Shown: piece after piece, positions 1-5,414 of the stretch
How the letters are laid out: the number at the start of each line of letters is the position of its first letter
How positions within the stretch are numbered: the first letter of the stretch is position 1
Assembly: GCA_031279925.1 (NCBI GenBank)
Contig: JAITHQ010000084.1
Location: forward strand, 1 to 9,269
From: Treponema sp.
GTDB taxonomy: Bacteria; Spirochaetota; Spirochaetia; Treponematales; Breznakiellaceae
Reading direction: 5' to 3'
Length of the DNA stretch: 9,269 bases
Notes under the pieces: generated by a model
What the model saw: the letters and a program-made list of their open reading frames with translations, nothing else
The model's database searches: none
Told to the model about the DNA's origin: nothing
Made by a program: the position numbers and the translations under genes

Positions 1-69
1 CACCCGGGGGTCCCGTATTACCGAAAGATATGCCGTCAAGGGCGCTATCCGCTCCGTTTCCCTTCCCAT
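1..69 (-). CDS. ISAs1-family transposase, N-terminal 23 codons (partial)
   Basis: Only the first 23 residues are in the window; the gene continues past the left edge. The visible peptide starts at an ATG (69-67) preceded by AAAGGGAGA, a usable ribosome binding site though very close to the start. It contains RIAPLTAYLSVIRDPRV, which fits the N-terminal DDE-transposase-associated region of ISAs1 and H-repeat transposases, where a hydrophobic L..YL..I segment is followed by a conserved DPR. The enzyme would act in the cytoplasm, binding the IS ends and catalysing transposition with a DDE triad that is not visible here. The family call rests on a short stretch, so other transposases with a DPR N-terminus remain possible. 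Intactness cannot be judged. Confidence 0.6.
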   Translation of the reverse strand, partial: MGRETERIAPLTAYLSVIRDPRV

Positions 70-117
70 TCTCCCTTTATATCACTACCTGCGCTTTTTT
101 TATATGCGCTGGCCCTG
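1..117 (-). mobile_element. left portion of an ISAs1-type insertion sequence
   Basis: The window opens inside an insertion sequence whose body continues to the left. Reading on the minus strand from 117, the sequence starts CAGGG, the terminal pentamer I associate with ISAs1-family elements. It runs through an AGCGCA direct repeat and an A-rich stretch to the transposase start at 69. The 48 bases between putative end and start codon are a plausible spacing for an IS end. The family makes target duplications of about 8 bases, so 118-125 (CGCCGTAC) is the predicted copy on this side. The other end lies outside the window, so neither the inverted repeat nor the duplication can be confirmed. The boundary at 117 is inferred. 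Confidence 0.5.
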
Positions 118-219
118 CGCCGTACCTCATTCAAGGTCTCTTCCTTATACTTTTTCTTGTACACGAGTAAAAAGAATGAAGAATGACTCGGTTTCAAAAC
201 TCCAGTCTAATAAAACAGA

Positions 220-921
220 TTAAAAACGCAGGGCCTCTACCATGTACCGAATATCGGGACCGTCTTCAGACTGCCGCTTCATCTCAATTACAAAGACAAG
301 CGAACCGCTGTGTGGAGCAATAAGCGCCTTTTTAATACGGTAAGAGGAAATATGGGGCCGCTTTAGATCGGGCGTGCCAATGACATAGGTTTTTTCCTGT
401 CCGGCATCAGAAACACGAGTCAGTTTAATATGAAATGAAGAAGTAAGGCCGGCTCCGCTGCCACTCACTGTTTCAAGCAGCCGCGCCTGATACGAAAAAC
501 CGGATTCAAAATCCCTGAATTCGATAGCTTCCCCCGCATAGGCAGGATCCCCCTCCAGGGCTATGTACAGCGGCTGTCCCTGATTGGGAAAATTAATACC
601 ATATTGATCGACCAGCGCTGCGTTTCGGGTAATAATCCGGTACAACGCGCCTGAGCCATCCTGTCCGGCAACTATCGGACTGTCATGCGTGTAGGAAACT
701 TTACCGCCAGAAACAAAATCGTTACGGCTTATATCAACTACAAAAAGGTCCGCCCAGGGTTTTAGACCCCCGGATTTAACGCCGTATTGGGCAAACATAT
801 AAATATTGCCGTCATGCGAGAAACCCAAATCTACAAAAGAAGCTGAATCACCGGCGTAGACCAGAGCGGCGCGCCAAACCAATAATCCTGCCCAGATAAG
901 AAAATACTTCTTAACTAACAT
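220..921 (-). CDS. predicted secreted protein, DUF2259-like
   Basis: A 233-residue exported protein of unknown function. Residues 1-23 look like a signal peptide: positively charged K4-K5, a hydrophobic core (with an odd Arg at 17), and a V-Y-A cleavage box before Gly24. Right after it, SFVDLGFSHDGNIYMFAQYG matches the way DUF2259 proteins begin, a phrase of the type 'F.LGFS.DG.Y..F..YG', followed by 'LFVVDISRNDFV', where the family has a similar VVD segment. The rest alternates beta-type segments, consistent with a periplasmic beta-rich fold. No catalytic motif is visible. The start is supported by GAGGGGAG (928-935), six bases before the ATG, one of the few strong Shine-Dalgarno sequences here; GATAAT on the minus strand (950-945) could be a -10. 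It is transcribed divergently from the membrane protein gene 82 bases away. No terminator is evident before the IS end. The DUF2259 assignment is from memory of the family pattern. Confidence 0.72.
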   Translation of the reverse strand: MLVKKYFLIWAGLLVWRAALVYAGDSASFVDLGFSHDGNIYMFAQYGVKSGGLKPWADLFVVDISRNDFVSGGKVSYTHDSPIVAGQDGSGALYRIITRNAALVDQYGINFPNQGQPLYIALEGDPAYAGEAIEFRDFESGFSYQARLLETVSGSGAGLTSSFHIKLTRVSDAGQEKTYVIGTPDLKRPHISSYRIKKALIAPHSGSLVFVIEMKRQSEDGPDIRYMVEALRF

Positions 922-982
922 GAAAATCTCCCCTCTTCTCTATGATTATCGGATTCCTTAAACAAGTCTTGAGAAAAACCGC

Positions 983-988
983 TATAAT
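983..988 (+). promoter_or_regulatory. -10 element (TATAAT) for the membrane protein gene
   Basis: A perfect TATAAT ends 15 bases before the ATG at 1004. Initiation about 7 bases downstream would be near 995, leaving a leader of roughly 9 bases, too short for a normal Shine-Dalgarno interaction. No good -35 is visible (best is TTAAAC at 958-963, spacer 19). Confidence 0.5.
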
Positions 989-1003
989 GGGTATGCTTAC
1001 TAT

Positions 1004-1837
1004 ATGACCCTGTCCAGCAGGAACATTTTTTTTAAAACCGGCATAATTTTCACATCTCTCTGCTTTTTGGTCTTTCTTGCCGCTTCCATCACGGTGCTTC
1101 CAGTGTACCCCGCCATGGAAATGGAGATAGCCCGCCGCTCCGGAGGTTTTTTTCAGGCGCTTACCGGACATATTTTTAATGCAAACCTCTATGCGGTTCA
1201 TGTTTCTATGGCAGTTTCAGTGTTGTATGCCTTTCTAACAATGATTCTGATTTACTATTTTTTTGAAAAAACCCAGTCGCCTGAGATTCTGTTTATTGCG
1301 TTTTTTACGGTTTCTTTTTCTTTTGAAGAAATACGGCTGATCCTTCCCCTGGGGAGGATGTACGACATTCCTTCACTGTACCTGCTGATGATTTTCCGAA
1401 TTCTGCTTTTTGGCAGATATTTTGGTATTTTTTCACTGTTTGCCGCCAGTGTTTATGCCGCCGGCCTTGAAGTGCAGAAACAGCGGAACATTCTGCTGGT
1501 AATCTCTGTGGCAACCATGGTTATTGCTCTGGGGGTTCCCATTGATACCCAAACATGGGATTCCAGCCTTAATATGATCAATGGCTACCTGTCCATGTTC
1601 AGGCTGATTGAAGCCGGAACATTCCTTATTACGGTGATTAGTTTTCTTATTGCCGCCTGGTCACGGGGGTCCCGGGAATTTGTTTTTATCAGTGCCGGAA
1701 CCGCCCTGGCGTTTTTGGGCAGGAATATGCTGCTTTGCGCCGATACCTGGGCCGGCCCCATTCTTGGCGTTTTACTGCTTGCTACAGGAACATGGTTTAT
1801 TTGCACAAAGCTGCATAAAGTGTATCTGTGGCTGTGA
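1004..1837 (+). CDS. polytopic membrane protein of unknown function
   Basis: A 277-residue integral membrane protein that I cannot assign to a named family. Hydrophobic segments lie at about 11-33, 64-86, 93-117, 123-155, 163-182, 202-220 and 225-270 (the last probably a pair), giving seven or eight spans. Between spans 1 and 2 is a short exposed region. The segment from about 104 to 140 has charged residues at membrane borders (FEEIRLILPLGRMYDIPSLY), which may matter functionally. There is no soluble signalling or enzymatic domain. An in-frame stop at 959-961 and no alternative start codon fix the ATG at 1004; starting later would remove span 1. There is no Shine-Dalgarno sequence, and a perfect TATAAT (983-988) sits only 15 bases before the start. 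It diverges from the secreted DUF2259 gene and ends 10 bases from the oppositely oriented lipid-kinase-like gene. Confidence 0.8.
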   Translation: MTLSSRNIFFKTGIIFTSLCFLVFLAASITVLPVYPAMEMEIARRSGGFFQALTGHIFNANLYAVHVSMAVSVLYAFLTMILIYYFFEKTQSPEILFIAFFTVSFSFEEIRLILPLGRMYDIPSLYLLMIFRILLFGRYFGIFSLFAASVYAAGLEVQKQRNILLVISVATMVIALGVPIDTQTWDSSLNMINGYLSMFRLIEAGTFLITVISFLIAAWSRGSREFVFISAGTALAFLGRNMLLCADTWAGPILGVLLLATGTWFICTKLHKVYLWL

Positions 1838-1847
1838 GGGCTAATTT

Positions 1848-2504
1848 TTACCAGCGCTGTAAGGCCAACTGGGCTACCATCCCCACTGTTACAGGAAGGG
1901 CAAGATTGTCGTAATCTTCCATAGGAAGAGCTTCTACCGCCATAGCGGTAAAGGCGGCAATCAGTGCAATGCTGAAGCTGCGCGAAACCTGGTAAGTACA
2001 GAACAAAACTGCGGCAAAGCAGGCCAAAGAACCTTCAACACTCTTGCCGCAAAGGAAAGCAGGACGTATTTTACCGAAGGATTTTCCAACCAGACTGGCA
2101 AGGCCATCGCCAAACGCAAGGGCGTAAATGCCAATGGAAGCAGCCGGGGAAGGGTACAGGAGCAAGGCAAGCAAAGCGCCCAAACCCAACGTTACCGGCC
2201 CCAGCACAAAATGCCCAAGGTCCCGTGTTCGTGAAGCCATCCGGGTAAGTGATGAAATAACGGGAACCTTGACGCCAGACATCCTGAGAATTTCCATATA
2301 AGTATAGCCCAAAGTACCGATCATCAAGAAGAAAACAGTAAAAGTGCGGTTAAATACGGCCAGGGATGGAGTAAGGGCGACAAGGAAGTGTATTGATTTT
2401 CTGACTATTTCGGTCTTGAGTTCCGCAAAAATAACCGCCGTTCCACCAAAGTGGACGGCGGAAGGAGGAAAAACGGAACTTTTTTGAATATCAACTTTAT
2501 TCAT
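1848..2504 (-). CDS. CTP-dependent lipid kinase / phosphatidate cytidylyltransferase-family membrane protein
   Basis: A 218-residue membrane protein of the SEC59/dolichol kinase group (often annotated 'phosphatidate cytidylyltransferase'). Characterised members use CTP to phosphorylate dolichol, phytol or diacylglycerol. Signature elements in order: RKSIH at 35-39, an N-terminal basic/His motif at the start of the membrane domain; FGDGLASLVGKSFGK at 131-145, the Gly-Asp-Gly nucleotide motif; and KSVEGS at 154-159. Six or so hydrophobic spans fill the rest, so it should sit in the inner membrane. Length fits compact bacterial members. About 27 residues precede the conserved start of the domain (ELKTEIVRK), but an in-frame TAG lies upstream (2540-2538) and no other start codon is available, so ATG at 2504 stands. 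Substrate is not predictable. The gene is alone on its strand, convergent with 1004-1837 with no terminator between. Confidence 0.8.
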   Translation of the reverse strand: MNKVDIQKSSVFPPSAVHFGGTAVIFAELKTEIVRKSIHFLVALTPSLAVFNRTFTVFFLMIGTLGYTYMEILRMSGVKVPVISSLTRMASRTRDLGHFVLGPVTLGLGALLALLLYPSPAASIGIYALAFGDGLASLVGKSFGKIRPAFLCGKSVEGSLACFAAVLFCTYQVSRSFSIALIAAFTAMAVEALPMEDYDNLALPVTVGMVAQLALQRW

Positions 2505-2510
2505 ACTCTT

Positions 2511-2516
2511 TGTATA
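2511..2516 (-). promoter_or_regulatory. -10-like TATACA immediately before the lipid-kinase gene
   Basis: On the minus strand GCTATACA ends six bases before the ATG at 2504. The start lacks a Shine-Dalgarno sequence at proper spacing (AAAGAG abuts the ATG). With normal geometry transcription would begin at or next to the A of the ATG. No -35 at 16-18 bases. Confidence 0.4.
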
Positions 2517-2594
2517 GCAATTTCCATGCCAAGCCCTCTATGTCAAATTAAAGCCATTGGTCTGTTTATAACTATATATAATATAAAGAATTAC

Positions 2595-2631
2595 AATTGA
2601 AACAACAAGGGCCTTTTAATTTCAATTTGAA
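2595..2631. repeat. AATTGAAA/TTTCAATT inverted repeat plus TTCAATTTGAA palindrome
   Basis: AATTGAAA (2595-2602) and TTTCAATT (2620-2627) are perfect 8-base inverted repeats with AAGGGCCTT, itself nearly palindromic, between them. The right arm overlaps an 11-base palindrome, TTCAATTTGAA (2621-2631). It sits in the AT-rich spacer between two divergent genes, where an operator could act on either. No T-run follows, so it is not an intrinsic terminator. AT-rich DNA makes such dyads common. Confidence 0.3.
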
Positions 2632-2713
2632 TATGTATAAAAAATGATACGATACCTATTCAAAAAATACTATGACATTAAAAAACGGTTTATCGCGCCG
2701 AATTGCGTGACCC

Positions 2714-2727
2714 TTTGCACCTGCAAA
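2714..2727. promoter_or_regulatory. operator-like dyad TTTGCA-CC-TGCAAA
   Basis: A perfect 6+6 dyad with a 2-base centre lies 66 bases upstream of the ymdB-like start, followed by another GCAAA at 2730-2734. The form suits a dimeric repressor. No cognate regulator is encoded in the window, so the role is inference only. Confidence 0.3.
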
Positions 2728-2781
2728 AAGCAAATGTTAGAGCCTTGCCTGTTCGTTATAGCCTTTTCGCCCAAAATTACG

Positions 2782-2790
2782 TAGTATAGT
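2782..2790 (+). promoter_or_regulatory. -10-like TAGTATAGT directly before the ymdB-like gene
   Basis: TAGTAT (2782-2787) and TATAGT (2785-2790) overlap, ending 6 and 3 bases before the ATG. No Shine-Dalgarno sequence precedes the start. The in-frame TAG inside this motif blocks any upstream start. Confidence 0.4.
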
Positions 2791-2793
2791 AAC

Positions 2794-3642
2794 ATGAAGA
2801 TTTTACGCGCTGTAATGATCGGCGATGTGGTGGGCGAGCCAGGGCTTAAGGCGCTGGAAAAGCGGCTGCCGCAAATAATAGAGGAACATACTGTGGATTT
2901 TACCGTGGTGAATGGTGAAAACGCCGCCGATGGCTTTGGTATAACCGAAGCGGCGTTTAAACGGATTGTTGCAGCCGGGGCCGATGCGATAACGTCGGGG
3001 AACCATGTCTGGGAAAAGCGGGATTTTTGGGATATGCTGGAAACCGATGACCGGGTGCTGCGCCCGGCAAATTACCCGGAAGGTTCAGCAGGGCGGGGCT
3101 GGCTCTGCACCGAAAAGGCGGGGTTCAGTTGGATATTGATTAATTTGCAGGGCAGGGAATTGATGAGCCTTATTGATTGCCCGTTTCGCTGTTTTGACGG
3201 AATCGCACGCCGTATTTTAACATCGGCCTCAACCGGCCACAACATTTTTGACAGCGATGGAGGGGGTATTGTCCCCGGCATTTTCCCGCTTATTATTGTC
3301 GATTTTCACGCAGAATCCACCCGCGAAAAAGAAGCCCTTGCCTACTACGTTGACGGCAGGGCGGCTTTGGTTGCCGGAACCCATACCCATGTACAAACCG
3401 CCGATGAACGAGTGCTGCCAAAAGGAACCGCCTATATCAGCGACCTTGGCATGACCGGCATTGCCAACAGCGTAATTGGCATGGATGTAAAGATATGCCT
3501 TGAACGTGCGCGTAAACAGGTTTTGTACCGCATGGAACCCGCCGGCGAAGGCAGCCCAGAATCGGCGGGGGCAACTGTTCAGGGTATTATTGCCGAACTG
3601 GATGCGGATACCGGCAGGGCGGTATCAATACAACGGTTGTAG
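2794..3642 (+). CDS. ymdB: YmdB-family metallophosphoesterase (TIGR00282)
   Basis: A 282-residue cytoplasmic metallophosphoesterase. The B. subtilis member YmdB hydrolyses cyclic nucleotides and influences biofilm and motility programmes. All expected metal-site residues are visible: D11 in MIGDVVGEPG, E42 and N43 in VNGENAADGFG, N70-H71 in TSGNHVWEK, H172 in VDFHAES, and H197 and H199 in GTHTHVQTADE. The family's C-terminal PKGTAYISDLGMTG is also present. Compared with the usual roughly 260-265 residues the protein has extra length, concentrated between PFRCFDG (130-136) and VDFHAE (169-174), where a Ser/Gly-rich loop of about 20 residues (142-163) appears inserted. An in-frame stop just upstream fixes the ATG. 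The gene stands alone; its frequent partner rny (RNase Y) is not in the window. No convincing terminator follows. Confidence 0.9.
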   Translation: MKILRAVMIGDVVGEPGLKALEKRLPQIIEEHTVDFTVVNGENAADGFGITEAAFKRIVAAGADAITSGNHVWEKRDFWDMLETDDRVLRPANYPEGSAGRGWLCTEKAGFSWILINLQGRELMSLIDCPFRCFDGIARRILTSASTGHNIFDSDGGGIVPGIFPLIIVDFHAESTREKEALAYYVDGRAALVAGTHTHVQTADERVLPKGTAYISDLGMTGIANSVIGMDVKICLERARKQVLYRMEPAGEGSPESAGATVQGIIAELDADTGRAVSIQRL

Positions 3643-3676
3643 AAAAACAAATGCGGCGGTCTTTTTCCCCACGCTT

Positions 3677-3692
3677 GCTGCATTTACTTTTT
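3677..3692 (+). repeat. 16-base inverted repeat, left copy
   Basis: GCTGCATTTACTTTTT is the exact reverse complement of 4391-4406. Together the copies bracket the minus-strand surface-protein remnant and its terminator (unit 730 bases end to end). They could be terminal repeats of a small mobile unit or two copies of a dispersed repeat. Confidence 0.55.
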
Positions 3693-3778
3693 CGCCATGA
3701 AAATACAGGAATTAAAGAATTGTATCTTTTCCCTGAAACCGGGAGCATAGTCTGCGGTATAGAACCGCCGCTTGCCGC

Positions 3779-3817
3779 AAAAAAAGCCCGTTTTGCCTGC
3801 ATACGGGGCAAAACGGG
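3779..3817 (-). terminator. intrinsic terminator, minus strand
   Basis: CCCGTTTTGCC (3787-3797) and GGCAAAACGGG (3807-3817) form a perfect 11-pair stem with a 9-base loop. On the minus strand the stem is followed by C and then seven T (A run 3779-3785 on plus). The plus-strand side lacks a T run, so it works for the minus strand. It begins seven bases after the stop codon of the remnant's outer frame (3826-3824). Confidence 0.85.
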
Positions 3818-3823
3818 TGCTTG

Positions 3824-4453
3824 TTACGACTCCAGCCGTTCCGCTTGGGGGAGCGGTTGGGGCGGGTTTGGCTTATGGGTTGACGGCGCGCCGCTGCGCC
3901 CACAGCGCCGGTGATAGTACCGCCATTTTTGTTGATTATGCCGTTGTTGGCTACTGTACCGGTGGAGTTTTCCAGTATGCCGCCTATGGATGTTGATCGT
4001 GTTTTTGTTGAGCAGAGTGTTACCGGCATGATTAATGGTAACCATGCCGTTAAGATCGATTATGCCATCGTTGGCGAGCGTCTTGCCGCCGGTGTTTAAC
4101 AATTTAAAGTTCATGTTGGGCGGAACGGTGAGGGTTGCCGTGGCGGGGAAGGTTAAAAAACTGATAAGGCTGGAGCCAAGATCAACGTCACTACCCACAA
4201 GGATGCCGTTTGGTAGATCACTGCTGGGACGGTTGTTTATGGAACTGGCAAAGATGATCGGCTTGTTATTGACGGTAACGGTTGCAAGGGCAGCGCCGTT
4301 CCCCGATCCTGTACCGGCACTTACGCCTGTTGCATAGACCGTACCGCCACTGATGATAATGTTTCCGCCGCCGCCGCCTTCGGCACGGATAAAAAGTAAA
4401 TGCAGCGGACCTGGGTTTGGACGCGCTCCCCATTCCCTACTTTCCCCTCCCAT
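3824..4453 (-). pseudogene. frameshifted beta-helix surface-protein remnant
   Basis: The minus strand carries repetitive sequence rich in Gly, Asn, Thr and Ile, as in large secreted beta-helix or adhesin-like proteins: GGGGGNIIISGGTVYATG early on, NDGIIDLNG and NTLLNKNTINI in the middle, then, in a different frame, GGILENSTGTVANNGIINKN and GGTITGAVG. The frame changes by one base near 3986-3991 (reading ATCCAT on the minus strand). A second shift near 3870-3905 would restore the first frame, which ends in a Pro-rich tail and a stop at 3826-3824 just before a strong terminator. The 5' end is also unconvincing: ATG 4453 has no ribosome binding site, no signal peptide follows, and the region abuts the moxR start. 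I read this as the 3' end of a larger surface-protein gene, truncated and decaying. Sequencing error could account for the frameshifts but not for the missing secretion signal. Confidence 0.6.
4391..4406 (-). repeat. 16-base inverted repeat, right copy
   Basis: Exact reverse complement of 3677-3692. On the minus strand it falls inside the open frame of the remnant, where it reads LHLLF, so the unit boundary here may lie within former coding sequence. Confidence 0.55.
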
Positions 4454-4455
4454 GC

Positions 4456-4461
4456 TATGCT
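4456..4461 (+). promoter_or_regulatory. -10-like TATGCT before moxR
   Basis: GCTATGCT ends eight bases before the moxR ATG (4470). Its last base begins an in-frame TGA (4461-4463), so no longer N-terminus is possible. No Shine-Dalgarno sequence is present. The same TATGCT occurs before thrS (7293-7298). No -35 is recognisable. Confidence 0.4.
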
Positions 4462-4469
4462 GATTACCT

Positions 4470-5414
4470 ATGAAACCTGAAAACGCCGCCGCCGTTCTGC
4501 TGGAAGGCGCGGAGCGGATTATCAAAGGAAAGCGCAATTTTATTGAGCTGTTGGTTGCGGCTGTTTTTGCCGGCGGTCATGTGCTTATCGAGGATAATCC
4601 GGGGCTGGGCAAAACTACGGTGGCAAAAACGCTGACAAAACTGATTGACGGCGGCAAAAAGGGGCTGGTCTTTAAGCGGATTCAGTTTACCCCCGATCTT
4701 CTGCCCTACGATATTACCGGCGTTGACGTGTTCGATCCAAAATCGCTTAAATTCCGTTTTATCCCCGGCCCGGTGCTGGCCAATATTGTGCTGGCCGATG
4801 AAATAAACCGCGCCACGCCCAAAGTGCAGTCGGCGTTGCTTGAAGTAATGGCCGAGCGGCAGGTGACAATCGGGCAGGCTACCCACCGTCCGCCGGAACC
4901 TTTTTTGGTAATCGCCACCGAAAACCCCATTGAAAGCGAAGGAACGTTTCCTCTGCCTGCGGCGCAGCTTGACCGCTTTATGCTGCGCCTTTCCATGGGC
5001 TACCCCGACCGCACGGCGGAACTTGCCATTCTGGACGAAAACCCCGCCGGGGAGGGGCTTGCCAAACTTGAGCCGGTGTTGCGCCTAACGAATTTTATGG
5101 ACGCTAAAAAAGCCGCCGCCGCCGTGTTCTGCCACCAGGCGCTCAAAGAGGCCATTGCGGATATTATCCGTGACACACGGATTCACAAGGGCTTTAGTTT
5201 GGGGGCAAGCCCCCGCGCCGCCCTGCATCTGCTTGAGGCGGCAAAGGCCCTGGCGCTGGTACGAGGACGCAATTATGTTATTGATGAAGATATTTCAACA
5301 CTGGCCGCGCCGGTACTGGCGCACCGCCTGAGACTGCGCGACCCCCGCGCCCAGGGGGATAAATTTATCCGGGAGATTTGCCTTGCCCGAATCGATGGAA
5401 TCAAAACAGAATGA
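4470..5414 (+). CDS. moxR: MoxR-family AAA+ ATPase
   Basis: A 314-residue cytoplasmic AAA+ ATPase of the MoxR class, chaperone-like proteins that typically act with VWA-domain partners to mature or insert complexes. Walker A is EDNPGLGKT (41-49), with K48 and T49 for nucleotide binding. RIQFTPDLLPYDITG (70-84) is the MoxR hallmark after Walker A. Walker B is IVLADEINRA (106-115), with D110-E111. ATENPIESEGTFPLPAAQLD (149-168) covers sensor 1 and the following helix. SPRAA (247-251) carries the sensor 2 arginine R249, leading into the C-terminal lid. Length is normal and nothing needed for ATPase activity is missing. Its 3' end overlaps the DUF58 gene by 32 bases, so the two are co-transcribed and probably translationally coupled. 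Confidence 0.93.
   Translation: MKPENAAAVLLEGAERIIKGKRNFIELLVAAVFAGGHVLIEDNPGLGKTTVAKTLTKLIDGGKKGLVFKRIQFTPDLLPYDITGVDVFDPKSLKFRFIPGPVLANIVLADEINRATPKVQSALLEVMAERQVTIGQATHRPPEPFLVIATENPIESEGTFPLPAAQLDRFMLRLSMGYPDRTAELAILDENPAGEGLAKLEPVLRLTNFMDAKKAAAAVFCHQALKEAIADIIRDTRIHKGFSLGASPRAALHLLEAAKALALVRGRNYVIDEDISTLAAPVLAHRLRLRDPRAQGDKFIREICLARIDGIKTE

Noticed and set aside
1..222. Three open plus-strand frames at the left edge
   Set aside because: They lie antisense to the recognisable transposase start and show no family resemblance or ribosome binding sites.
1838..1860. CAGCGCTG palindrome near the convergent gene ends as a shared terminator
   Set aside because: A loop-free 8-base palindrome inside the coding end of the minus gene, without a suitable T run, would not form a terminator hairpin.
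2511..2546. Consensus TTGACA on the minus strand (2546-2541) upstream of TATACA as a full promoter
   Set aside because: The spacer is 24 bases, too long for a standard sigma-70-type promoter.
3653..3771. GCGGCGGT (3653-3660) and ACCGCCGC (3764-3771) as a ymdB terminator
   Set aside because: The arms are more than 100 bases apart and the T run follows the first arm rather than the second.
3651..3914. Plus-strand 87-codon frame after ymdB
   Set aside because: It crosses the inverted repeat and the minus-strand terminator, ends in the remnant, and looks like no protein family.
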